Source: Terrimonas ginsenosidimutans
GTDB taxonomy: Bacteria > Bacteroidota > Bacteroidia > Chitinophagales > Chitinophagaceae
Assembly: GCF_022012415.1 (NCBI RefSeq)
Contig: NZ_JAKLTR010000010.1
Location: forward strand, 186,001 to 250,000
DNA: 64,000 bases
Reading direction: 5' to 3'
In this document: one piece after another, positions 35,905 to 43,577 of the stretch
How positions within the stretch are numbered: the stretch's first letter is position 1
How the letters are laid out: every line of letters begins with the position of its first letter
Translations under genes and position numbers: made by a program
The notes under the pieces: model-generated
Databases searched by the model: none
What the model was told of the DNA's origin: nothing
What the model saw: the letters and a program-made list of their open reading frames with translations, nothing else

Positions 35905-37248
35905 TTATTTAATGATCGAAGGAGCTCTGCCTATGCTCTCATAGTGAAATCCGAGTTCACGGATCGCAGACACTTCAAAGAGATTACGGCCGTCGAAAAT
36001 TGTTTTGTTCTTTAATGTTGATACGATCTTCAGGAAGTCAGGAGTTCTGAACTCATTCCATTCCGTCGCGATGATCAACGCATCTGCACCCTGCAAAGCT
36101 GCATACTGGTTCTCTGCATAAGTGATCTTGTCGCCAATGGTTTTCTTCACATTGTTCATTGCTTCAGGATCAAACGCTGTTACAGTGGCTCCTTCAGCAG
36201 TCAGCGCATCGATCATGTACAATGCCGGTGCTTCACGGATATCATCTGTATTAGGTTTGAAAGCGAGTCCCCACAGCGCAAAGTGCTTGCCTTTGAGGTC
36301 TCCTTTGAAGTAATTCTTGATCTTTGGGAACAGGTGAAGTTTCTGCGTTTCGTTCACTTCCATTACTGCATTCAGGATCTTGAAATCGTATTTCACTTCG
36401 TTGGAAGATTTTACGAGCGCCTGAACATCTTTAGGAAAACAGCTTCCGCCATATCCGATACCGGGGAACAGGAAGCGCTTGCCAATACGATCATCACTGC
36501 CAACACCGCGGCGGACCATGTCCACATCAGCACCCAGTAATTCGCAAAGGCGGGCAACTTCATTCATGAAAGAGATCTTCGTTGCCAGGAATGAGTTTGC
36601 TGCATATTTAGTTAACTCCGCAGAACGCTCATCCATAAAGATCACTGGATTACCCTGACGTACAAATGGAGCATACAGATCACCCATCAGCTTTTTAGCT
36701 TTTTCGGAACTTGTTCCGATCACAACCCGGTCAGGTTTCATGAAGTCATCAACGGCAACTCCTTCTCTGAGGAATTCCGGGTTTGACACAACATCAAAAG
36801 CTCCTGTCAGGTTAACACCTGCTTTCTTTGCACTCTCCAGTATCGCAGCATTTACTTTTTCTGCCGTACCAACCGGAACGGTACTCTTGTCAATGATCAC
36901 CTTGTAATCATCTGTCTTCAGCAAAGTACCCAACTGGCTTGCTACACCGAGTATATATTTCAGGTCAGCGGACCCATCTTCCCCGGGAGGCGTAGGAAGA
37001 GCAAGGAAAATGATCGAAGCGTCTTTAATTCCGGCCGCCAGATCAGTGGTAAAATGAAGACGATCTTCCTTGAGGTTTCTCAAAAAAAGTTTCTCAAGAC
37101 CCGGTTCATAGATGGTGATCTCCCCGTTTGTTAGTTTGTTGACTTTTGTACTGTCAATGTCTACGCAGGTTACGGTATTGCCGGTTTCAGCAAAACAGGT
37201 TCCGGTTACTAGACCAACGTATCCGGTTCCTACTACAGCGATTTTCAT
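35905..37248 (-). CDS. ugd: UDP-glucose 6-dehydrogenase
   Basis: This 447-residue cytoplasmic enzyme oxidises UDP-glucose to UDP-glucuronate with two NAD. The N-terminus IAVVGTGYVGLVTGTCFAE (3-21) is the Rossmann loop typical of UDP-glucose dehydrogenases. The catalytic Cys lies in GYGGSCFPKDVQAL, and the C-terminal NAD/UDP domain has ALWGLAFKPNTDDIREAP. Length is normal. It precedes the UXS gene and follows the aminotransferase gene by 29 bp. The product can serve both UXS and glycosyltransferases. Confidence 0.95.
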   Translation of the reverse strand: MKIAVVGTGYVGLVTGTCFAETGNTVTCVDIDSTKVNKLTNGEITIYEPGLEKLFLRNLKEDRLHFTTDLAAGIKDASIIFLALPTPPGEDGSADLKYILGVASQLGTLLKTDDYKVIIDKSTVPVGTAEKVNAAILESAKKAGVNLTGAFDVVSNPEFLREGVAVDDFMKPDRVVIGTSSEKAKKLMGDLYAPFVRQGNPVIFMDERSAELTKYAANSFLATKISFMNEVARLCELLGADVDMVRRGVGSDDRIGKRFLFPGIGYGGSCFPKDVQALVKSSNEVKYDFKILNAVMEVNETQKLHLFPKIKNYFKGDLKGKHFALWGLAFKPNTDDIREAPALYMIDALTAEGATVTAFDPEAMNNVKKTIGDKITYAENQYAALQGADALIIATEWNEFRTPDFLKIVSTLKNKTIFDGRNLFEVSAIRELGFHYESIGRAPSIIK

Positions 37249-37277
37249 GAATGCGTGTTGATTATTGGTTAAGGTTG

Positions 37278-38426
37278 TTAATTATTCAAATACTCCAGCA
37301 CTTTACTGCTGATAAATGTTAGCTGCTCTTCATCCAGCTCTGTGTGCATTGGCAATGAGATCACCCGCTCCGTCAGCCAGTCTGTGACAGGCAGCAACTG
37401 CGAAGCAACATTGAATTGCTCGAACATCTTCTGCTTATGTCCCGGTACAGGATAATAGATCATGGATGGGATTTTATGCCCCGCCAGGAACGTGTTAAGC
37501 CCGTCTCTGAATGCCGCCACATCAGGCTTTCCATTATCAAGCAATATCGTATACTGGTGAAACACATGCCGGGAGTAGGATGCCCTGAATGGGGTGGTTA
37601 CCACTGAATGGCCCGACAATGCATTGTCATAGAAATCTGCAGCTGATCGCCTGGCGCCGATATATTCGTCCAGGTGTTTCAGCTTGATATCCAGGATGGC
37701 AGCCTGGATGGTATCCAGGCGACTGTTGCATCCTACCACATCGTGATAGTACCTCCGGCTTTGGCCGTGATTTGCAACCATTTTCATCCGATCTGCCAAC
37801 GCGTCATCGTTAGTAAATATTGCACCGCCATCCCCGAAAGCGCCCAAATTTTTTGAAGGATAGAAGGAAGTGCAGCCGATATGACCGATCGATCCGGCCT
37901 TTTGCGTTTTTCCGTCACTGAACGTATAATTACTACCGATCGCCTGCGCATTGTCTTCAATCACCCATAACTTATGCTTTTCAGCGATCTTCATGATCTC
38001 TTCCATCGGCGCCACATGACCATACAAATGAACCGGCACGATGGCTTTCGTTTTAGGCGTGATCGCCTTTTCAAGCGCAGCCGGATCCATGCAGAAGGTT
38101 TTAGGATCCACTTCAACAAAAACAGGTTTCAATCTTAATAGCGCGATCACTTCCGTAGTGGCGATATACGTGAACGAAGGAGTGATCACCTCATCACCCG
38201 GCTGAAGATCCAGTGCCATCATGGCGATTTGCAATGCATCAGTGCCATTCGCACAGGGGATCGTGTGCTTCACGCCCATATAGGCAGACAGATTACTGCA
38301 AAAATCCTGCACCGGCTTCCCATTGATGAAAGCTGAACTTTCCATTACCTGCAAAACCGCCTTGTCTACTTCTGTTTTGATTTTTTGATACTGAGTCTGG
38401 GTATCAACCATTTGGATAGGCCGCAT
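37278..38426 (-). CDS. DegT/DnrJ/EryC1/StrS-family sugar aminotransferase
   Basis: From the ATG at 38426 this is a 382-residue PLP enzyme; the open frame extends 18 codons upstream without a convincing start. The PLP lysine is in TSFYPSKNLGAFGDGG. PSFTYIATTEVIALL and VHLYGHVAPMEEI are standard family blocks. It would transaminate a keto-nucleotide sugar for surface polysaccharide synthesis. It is the first gene of the operon running to 32.06 kb. No matching 4,6-dehydratase gene is nearby, so its substrate is open. Confidence 0.9.
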   Translation of the reverse strand: MRPIQMVDTQTQYQKIKTEVDKAVLQVMESSAFINGKPVQDFCSNLSAYMGVKHTIPCANGTDALQIAMMALDLQPGDEVITPSFTYIATTEVIALLRLKPVFVEVDPKTFCMDPAALEKAITPKTKAIVPVHLYGHVAPMEEIMKIAEKHKLWVIEDNAQAIGSNYTFSDGKTQKAGSIGHIGCTSFYPSKNLGAFGDGGAIFTNDDALADRMKMVANHGQSRRYYHDVVGCNSRLDTIQAAILDIKLKHLDEYIGARRSAADFYDNALSGHSVVTTPFRASYSRHVFHQYTILLDNGKPDVAAFRDGLNTFLAGHKIPSMIYYPVPGHKQKMFEQFNVASQLLPVTDWLTERVISLPMHTELDEEQLTFISSKVLEYLNN

Positions 38427-38509
38427 AAATAAGTCTTTGGAGGGTACAATAACAAGTTCACTTTGCCAGTTCGCAACCACTCAGCTCCGCACCTCGTCAC
38501 AAAGTGCCG

Positions 38510-38517
38510 CAAAAATA
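38510..38517 (-). promoter_or_regulatory. Promoter-like TAnnTTTG box of the nucleotide-sugar operon
   Basis: The minus strand reads TATTTTTG, a full match to the Bacteroidota -7 consensus, 83 bp upstream of the aminotransferase start. A TGTG element about 18 bp further upstream is only a weak -33 match. Confidence 0.45.
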
Positions 38518-38577
38518 GTAAAATACGGGATGTTTCACAGTTTGACTTTACATTTGCCGGAATTGGATGAGCGAATG

Positions 38578-38612
38578 GTTGTCCGTTGATGGTTGTCCGT
38601 TGACCGATAACA
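38578..38612. repeat. Short heptamer array (GTTGTCC/GTTGACC units)
   Basis: Five 7-nt units of the type GTTGTCC, GTTGACC lie between the divergent aminotransferase and waaA genes, in a 299-bp gap. They match the heptamer of the arrays at 51885, 52773 and 55691. No opposite arm is visible here. Apart from the promoter-like box at 38510, the rest of the gap shows nothing clear. Confidence 0.65.
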
Positions 38613-38725
38613 ACTTAGATCACGCAATTTCCGCTGAAGCGCCCTTTTTGGGTATTTTGATTTCAGAAGGGAAAGTCTTTGGAAAATGGATAAGACCATA
38701 CTCAAAACGATAAAAAACCGACCGA

Positions 38726-39982
38726 TTGAAGCTGATCTTCTACAATATTTTCCTTTTTCTCTTCAGTATAGGCGTACGCATCGCAGCATTTTTCAATAAA
38801 AAGGCCGGGCTCTGGATAGAAGGCCGAAAAGACATTTTTGAACGATTGAATACGGCCCTACAAGGTCAATCCCATATTGTCTGGATGCATTGCGCCTCGC
38901 TCGGAGAATTTGAACAGGGCCGTCCTGTACTTGAAAAGATCAGACAGCAATATCCCTCCTACAAACTGCTGGTAACTTTCTTCTCTCCTTCCGGGTATGA
39001 GACCATGAAAAATTATAAAGGCGCAGACTGGATATTCTATCTGCCAATGGATGGACGTTCGAATGCAAAACGCTTCCTGGAGATCGTCAACCCTTCGCTG
39101 GTTGTTTTTGTTAAATACGAGTACTGGTATTATTATCTAAACACCGTTCAGCAAAGAAACATTCCCCTCCTGATGGTCTCCGCTATCTTCAGGGAGAACG
39201 CTGCCTTCTTTAAATGGTACGGAGGCCTTCATCGTAAAATGCTGAATAGCTTTACACACCTCTTTATTCAAACAGAAGAGTCCCTGCGCCTACTGTCTGC
39301 ACTGCTTCCGGCAGACAGATTCACGCTTGCCGGGGATACCAGGTTTGACCGGGTGATAGACATCGCAGAGAAAGCAGAACCAATTCCGCTCATTGAACAA
39401 TTCACCGCCCATAGCAAGACGATCATCGCTGGTAGCAGCTGGCCTCCTGATGAAGCGATCTTACAAACGGCCTTTAACACGATGAAAGGCACTTTCAAAC
39501 TCATTATCGCTCCTCACCAGGTGGATGAAGAGCACATTTCACAGATCCGGGGATTGTTTCCCGGCTGTCTGCTCTACTCACAACTGCTTTCCGGCGAGCG
39601 CCAGCCAACCGAAAGCAATGTGCTCATCATAAACAATATCGGTCTTCTTTCGAGGATCTATCGCTATGCCCACACCACCTATATCGGCGGAGCATTCGGC
39701 GCGGGGTTACATAATACCCTTGAAGCAGCTGTATACGGGAAACCGGTCGTGTTTGGAACTGTTTACAGAAAATTCAATGAAGCGATCGGCCTGGTAGAAA
39801 CCGGCGCCGCATTCAGCATTGCCAATGCAGACAGCTATATCTCCATTCTGCAACAACTTGTTGCAGACGAAGAGTATTACGAAAAAACCTGCTCAGCAGC
39901 CCGCGGATATGTATTCCAGCATAAGGGTGCTACAGCAAGGATCATGCATTATATTCAGGAAAAACGCCTTTTGACCAGCTGA
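38726..39982 (+). CDS. waaA: 3-deoxy-D-manno-octulosonic acid (Kdo) transferase
   Basis: This 418-residue GT30-type enzyme adds Kdo to lipid A precursor at the inner membrane. The N-terminal hydrophobic anchor (about 3-20) is followed by WMHCASLGEFEQGRPV (about 53-68), holding the conserved acceptor-site Glu. IAGSSWPPDE (about 234-243) and the sugar-nucleotide site YIGGAFGAGLHNTLEAAVYGKP (about 334-355) are family hallmarks. The start is a TTG: the frame has a stop 12 nt upstream and no ATG before residue 54. The last 28 bp overlap the convergent gene. Confidence 0.93.
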   Translation: MKLIFYNIFLFLFSIGVRIAAFFNKKAGLWIEGRKDIFERLNTALQGQSHIVWMHCASLGEFEQGRPVLEKIRQQYPSYKLLVTFFSPSGYETMKNYKGADWIFYLPMDGRSNAKRFLEIVNPSLVVFVKYEYWYYYLNTVQQRNIPLLMVSAIFRENAAFFKWYGGLHRKMLNSFTHLFIQTEESLRLLSALLPADRFTLAGDTRFDRVIDIAEKAEPIPLIEQFTAHSKTIIAGSSWPPDEAILQTAFNTMKGTFKLIIAPHQVDEEHISQIRGLFPGCLLYSQLLSGERQPTESNVLIINNIGLLSRIYRYAHTTYIGGAFGAGLHNTLEAAVYGKPVVFGTVYRKFNEAIGLVETGAAFSIANADSYISILQQLVADEEYYEKTCSAARGYVFQHKGATARIMHYIQEKRLLTS

Positions 39983-40761
39983 TCAAACTGCAATACGAGG
40001 GGATGATCATTGTCCCAGCCCAGTTTAACTTTCAGTTCCCGGCTGATCCAATAGTCTGCTTCAGGAAAAATATTGAAACCATTGATGGTTTTGATGCTGC
40101 GCTCATACATCGCTTCATCACCACGGAAAAGGTCGTTGATGAACACAAACCGGTCATTGATACCGATCGCTTTGCGAAGATCTTTAACAGGAATGTCTTT
40201 GAACATTTCCGCAAGCTCGGTTTTTACCTGCTTCAGCTTATCATTGATCGATTCGTCAGACTTATTTACCTGGTGGGAAAGTGTAGGTATTTCATTTAAA
40301 GGGTCACTCACGATCTCATGCTGGACCGTTTGCTGATAGGAAGAAGCCTGCTGTGCGAAGGCAATGGTCCTTTTTTCTTCCACTACCACAAATTTCTCAA
40401 CCTGCCTGGCCACCGGCTCTTCTTTAACAGTTACCGGCTGCGCCTGCACAGTTTTTTCATTCGGGCGTGGCGCATATCTTTCATACTGGCCTGCATCAAC
40501 CACCTGCGCAACCACCGGTTCCTGATACACTTCAACAGCTGGTTGAACCTGCCTGACCTCTGCCGCCGCCGCCGGAGCCTGCTGGACCGATACGCCTGCC
40601 GGCATCACCACGGCCACCTTGGACGTGCCCAGTCGCCTGGCCGATTGCTGGCTAAGCAATTCATTATGTAAACGCGTAACAGTAGCAAGCATATCAGTAG
40701 TATCTGCCCCCTGTTCCGCCTGTTCATTTAGTTTCGATATCAATGCCTGTATTCGTTCCAT
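39955..40761 (-). CDS. Conserved Bacteroidota hypothetical protein with ordered C-terminus
   Basis: This 268-residue protein has no signal peptide. Residues 1-45 are helical with coiled-coil character. About 45-175 is low-complexity, rich in Pro, Val, Gln and Ala. The C-terminal block (about 178-265) is dense and looks conserved: IPVKDLRKAIGINDRFVFIN, then DEAMYERSIKTINGFN. I recall this last block only as a conserved Bacteroidota hypothetical domain and know no function. The gene is convergent with waaA and overlaps its end by 28 bp. Its start faces the tdk gene across an A-rich repeat element. Confidence 0.8.
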   Translation of the reverse strand: MERIQALISKLNEQAEQGADTTDMLATVTRLHNELLSQQSARRLGTSKVAVVMPAGVSVQQAPAAAAEVRQVQPAVEVYQEPVVAQVVDAGQYERYAPRPNEKTVQAQPVTVKEEPVARQVEKFVVVEEKRTIAFAQQASSYQQTVQHEIVSDPLNEIPTLSHQVNKSDESINDKLKQVKTELAEMFKDIPVKDLRKAIGINDRFVFINDLFRGDEAMYERSIKTINGFNIFPEADYWISRELKVKLGWDNDHPLVLQFDQLVKRRFS

Positions 40762-40796
40762 TGCGCTTCATTTGAGTGCTCACATCATCAATTGTG

Positions 40797-40859
40797 TTCA
40801 AAAATCAAAACTCCGGTTTCGTATTTTTATTTTTGAATTTTTACTTTTGACCTTTTTAC
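40797..40859. repeat. Inverted A/T-rich heptamer arms, unequal
   Basis: Two units of TTCAAAA type (40797-40810) face five units of the complementary type (TTTTTAT, TTTTGAA, TTTTGAC and similar; 40824-40859, one extra C at 40852). The centre is only 13 bp. The element fills the space between divergent starts at 40761 and 40930. Confidence 0.7.
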
Positions 40860-40929
40860 TCGCGTCACTAAAATTACAAACACTTTGCCAATTAAGTGAT
40901 TACGCGTTCCGGAATTTAAAATCTTAACA

Positions 40930-41493
40930 ATGTTTATCGAACCCAGCCTGCGCGGAGAACGCCGCGGATGGATAGAAGTGATCTGCGGATCAATGTTCAG
41001 TGGCAAAACGGAAGAGCTGATCAGAAGACTGAAAAGAGTGAAGATCGCCAATCTGAAAGTGGAGATCTTCAAACCTGCCGTTGATATCAGGTATGATGAG
41101 ATCAATATTGTTTCACACGATACAAATGCCATTCTGTCTACACCAATCGATAACTCGCAGAAGATCCTGCTGCTTGCGCAGGATGTAGACGTGATCGGGA
41201 TCGATGAAGCACAGTTCTTTGATAACGAGCTGCCCAATGTATGTGATGAATTAGCCTATCGCGGCATCCGGGTGATCGTTGCCGGGCTTGACATGGACTA
41301 CACCGGCAAACCATTCGGCCAAATGCCTTTTATCCTGGCAAAAGCAGATTATGTGACCAAACTCCACGCGATCTGCGTCGTTTGCGGCCATATTGCAAAT
41401 TATTCTTACAGAAAGATCCCGAATGATGACCAGGTAATGCTCGGCGCTACTGACGTGTATGAACCGAGATGCAGGATCTGCTACAATAAGTAA
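40930..41493 (+). CDS. tdk: Thymidine kinase
   Basis: This 187-residue type II thymidine kinase phosphorylates thymidine for nucleotide salvage. The P-loop is [15 protein letters not shown] (about 20-34), the Walker B-like region DEAQFF is at about 93-98, and the zinc Cys pairs are CVVC and CRIC near the C-terminus. Length is normal. It stands alone with an inverted repeat on each side; the stop codon TAA (41491) is inside the first repeat unit of the downstream element. Confidence 0.95.
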   Translation: MFIEPSLRGERRGWIEVICGSMFSGKTEELIRRLKRVKIANLKVEIFKPAVDIRYDEINIVSHDTNAILSTPIDNSQKILLLAQDVDVIGIDEAQFFDNELPNVCDELAYRGIRVIVAGLDMDYTGKPFGQMPFILAKADYVTKLHAICVVCGHIANYSYRKIPNDDQVMLGATDVYEPRCRICYNK

Positions 41494-41634
41494 AAAGTCA
41501 AAATTAAAAAGTAAAAAAGATGCGTTACGACTGAACCTTCCTTCAAAACCGGGAGGTTGCGTGCCCTTGGCGCTGTCCCACCATAGCCTCTGAACCGGAT
41601 GTTTTATTTTTACTTTTTAATTTTGACTTTTTAC
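41490..41634. repeat. Perfect 28-bp inverted repeat built of four A-rich heptamers
   Basis: The left arm (41490-41517) is four heptamers: GTAAAAA, GTCAAAA, TTAAAAA and GTAAAAA. The right arm (41607-41634) is the exact reverse complement over 28 bp. The centre is 89 bp. The left arm begins at the tdk stop codon, and the right arm ends 5 bp before a promoter-like box of the next gene. Same unit family as the elements at 42322 and 43420. Confidence 0.9.
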
Positions 41635-41639
41635 TTGAT

Positions 41640-41647
41640 TACTTTTG
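41640..41647 (+). promoter_or_regulatory. Promoter-like TAnnTTTG box upstream of ccmB
   Basis: TACTTTTG matches the Bacteroidota -7 consensus fully. It lies only 9 bp before the ATG at 41657, which would leave almost no 5' leader, so it is a weak call. Confidence 0.3.
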
Positions 41648-41656
41648 CCCCCTCAG

Positions 41657-42313
41657 ATGAATTCCCTTCGCCAGATATATACGCTTTTAAAAAAAGACCT
41701 GCTGCTGGAGATCCGCCAGCAGTATAGTTTTTATGGCATCCTGCTCTATATCGGAGCAACGGTTTTCGTGTTGTTTATGGCAATTGATGAACCGGAAAGT
41801 CATGTCTGGAATGGCCTTTTTTGGGTTATCCAACTCTTTATCTGTATAAATGCGGTGGCAAAAAGCTTCATGCAGGAAAGCAGAGGCCGGATGCTCTACT
41901 TTTACTCGATTTCATCTCCCGGCAATTTTGTGCTGGCCAAGCTGATCTTTAATTCAGGCCTGATGCTGCTGATGAGCCTGCTCAGTCTCCTGCTTTTTAC
42001 CATGTTCTTTGGCAATCCCATGGTAAAGGTGGGCGCTTTTATAGGCCTGGTACTCCTTGGAGGATGGAGCCTGAGCCTGATCTTCACCTTTCTCGCTGCT
42101 ATTGCCGCCCGCGCACAGCAAAATGCCGCCATTATGGCCGTGCTGGGCTTCCCGCTGATCATTCCGCAGCTGTTATTACTGATGAAGATCTCCAACGCAG
42201 CCTTTAACCCGATATTGACCATACACGCCGATAATGTCCTCCTGCTTGTCGCCCTGGACCTTATGGTGATCATCCTTTCTGTAATTCTTTTCCCTTTTCT
42301 TTGGAAAGACTAG
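41657..42313 (+). CDS. ccmB: Heme exporter permease CcmB-like
   Basis: This 218-residue membrane protein has six hydrophobic segments and an N-terminal LLKKDLLLEIRQQYSFYGILLY stretch, in which a basic amphipathic helix leads into the first membrane segment, as in CcmB. CcmB is the permease part of the CcmAB transporter in cytochrome c maturation. The ATG at 41657 is chosen over a TTG at 41645. No ccmA gene for the ATPase is seen nearby. The CcsA-like and CcmD-like genes follow after a repeat element. Confidence 0.85.
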   Translation: MNSLRQIYTLLKKDLLLEIRQQYSFYGILLYIGATVFVLFMAIDEPESHVWNGLFWVIQLFICINAVAKSFMQESRGRMLYFYSISSPGNFVLAKLIFNSGLMLLMSLLSLLLFTMFFGNPMVKVGAFIGLVLLGGWSLSLIFTFLAAIAARAQQNAAIMAVLGFPLIIPQLLLLMKISNAAFNPILTIHADNVLLLVALDLMVIILSVILFPFLWKD

Positions 42314-42321
42314 CGATAAAA

Positions 42322-42397
42322 TTCAAAAGTGAAAAGTAAAAATTCAAAAAGACAGGCTGTTTTTTTGAATTTTTACTTTTTACTTTTGAATTTTTAC
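42322..42397. repeat. Inverted A-rich heptamer arms, also a probable terminator
   Basis: Four units on the left (42322-42349; TTCAAAA, GTGAAAA and similar) pair with units at 42363-42390 over 28 positions with a single G-U pair. A fifth right-arm unit ends at 42397. The centre is 13 bp, so the RNA would form one long hairpin 8 bp after the ccmB stop. Right-arm U runs would suit termination. Confidence 0.85.
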
Positions 42398-42449
42398 CGG
42401 GAGATTGGCGCAATACGGAAATTTTATCCCGGATTAACAGGGGCCGCCT

Positions 42450-42457
42450 TAATTTTG
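42450..42457 (+). promoter_or_regulatory. Promoter-like TAnnTTTG box of the ccsA-ccmD pair
   Basis: TAATTTTG matches the Bacteroidota -7 consensus exactly, 40 bp before the ATG at 42498. No strong -33 element is seen. Confidence 0.45.
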
Positions 42458-42497
42458 TGCACTTTTAGGCCTCCCTTTCTAATTGAAAGACAAACCA

Positions 42498-43211
42498 ATG
42501 AACCGTAAAAAAAACACATTCGCGCAGTGGTGGTGGAAAATACTTTGTATCGTTTTACTGCTGTTCACTTTTATCAAAGGCCTTACCGTTAAGATCCCGA
42601 ACCTGCCGGCCCTCGAAGAAACCAGCCGCAACCTGTTCTTTCACGTAGGAATGTGGATGGCCATGATGACCCTGTTCACGGTTTCAGTGGTGAACTCGAT
42701 CCGCTATCTCCGCACCTTCAATCTCAAATACGATATCTATGCACGCCAGTATTCCGTAATGGGGATCATATTCGGTCTGCTTGGCTATGCAACCGGCGCC
42801 ATCTGGATGAGCTATACCTGGGCAGACCCCAATAACCCTTTATTCCAGTCATTCGGCGCTCTCGCACGTGAACCCAAACTGATCGGTGCTGCCGTTGCCC
42901 TGCTGATATATTTCGCTTATCTCGTATTGCGGGATTCCATTTCCGATATGGACAAACGCGCACGGATCAGCAGCGTTTACAACATATTTGCTTACGCGAT
43001 GTTATTCCCTTCTATCTGGATCGTTCCGCGCTTGCTGCCAAGCCTTCATCCGGGGCAGGAAGGAAACCCCGCTATGAATTTTAACGATGTGATCCCTGAA
43101 ATGCGCATGGTGGAATTTCCCGCATTCGTCGGATGGGCATTGCTAGGCGTTTGGATCACTACGCTTAAAATACGTCTGAGTTTAGTAAAAGAAAAAAGAA
43201 TGAACGCATGA
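42498..43211 (+). CDS. Cytochrome c biogenesis protein, CcmC/CcsA family
   Basis: From the ATG at 42498 (a TTG lies five codons upstream) this is a 237-residue membrane protein with six hydrophobic segments. A Trp/Tyr motif, AIWMSYTWADPNN (about 93-105), stands where CcmC has its Trp-rich heme-handling loop. The conserved periplasmic His may be in FHVGMWMAMMTL (about 46). It would deliver heme for cytochrome c assembly. Its stop overlaps the ATG of the CcmD-like gene (ATGA). Confidence 0.85.
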   Translation: MNRKKNTFAQWWWKILCIVLLLFTFIKGLTVKIPNLPALEETSRNLFFHVGMWMAMMTLFTVSVVNSIRYLRTFNLKYDIYARQYSVMGIIFGLLGYATGAIWMSYTWADPNNPLFQSFGALAREPKLIGAAVALLIYFAYLVLRDSISDMDKRARISSVYNIFAYAMLFPSIWIVPRLLPSLHPGQEGNPAMNFNDVIPEMRMVEFPAFVGWALLGVWITTLKIRLSLVKEKRMNA

Positions 43212-43423
43212 GAAAAATAAAATCACTGCTTTTACTGTTTATAGTACTCAGTTTCACCACCGCAGTTCAGGCACAAACCAATGAAGTGTCAGCGTTTGAA
43301 CAAACCATGCGCGGCAATGGCCGGATCTACGTAGTGATAGCAGTAATGACCACAATACTGGTCGGATTGTTCCTGTACCTGATCAGGCTTGACAGAAAGA
43401 TCAGCAAACTGGAAAAAAATTAA
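43208..43423 (+). CDS. CcmD-like small membrane protein
   Basis: This 71-residue protein has an N-terminal signal-type hydrophobic stretch (about 4-22, QAQ), a second membrane segment (about 41-58) and a charged C-terminal tail (RLDRKISKLEKN). The size, topology and 4-nt overlap with the CcsA-type gene fit the small CcmD subunit that helps hold heme-bound CcmE at the CcmC complex. The stop codon lies inside the next repeat array. Confidence 0.8.
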   Translation: MRKIKSLLLLFIVLSFTTAVQAQTNEVSAFEQTMRGNGRIYVVIAVMTTILVGLFLYLIRLDRKISKLEKN

Positions 43424-43507
43424 AAAGTCAAAATTATAAATTAAAAAAACCTATACAGAACCATTCACTGTCCCACAGTTTTTTAATTTTTAATTTTGAC
43501 TTTTTAC
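43420..43507. repeat. Inverted A-rich heptamer arms
   Basis: Four units at 43420-43447 (TTAAAAA, GTCAAAA, TTATAAA, TTAAAAA) pair at 26 of 28 positions with four units at 43480-43507. The centre is 32 bp. The left arm begins at the ccmD stop codon, as with tdk. The right arm lies about 70 bp before the glutamate dehydrogenase start. Confidence 0.85.
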
Positions 43508-43577
43508 TTATAAAATACGCAGCACAAAATAAAAGTGTCTGCCCTTCGATTGCTATTCGAAAATTAAAATTTGAATT

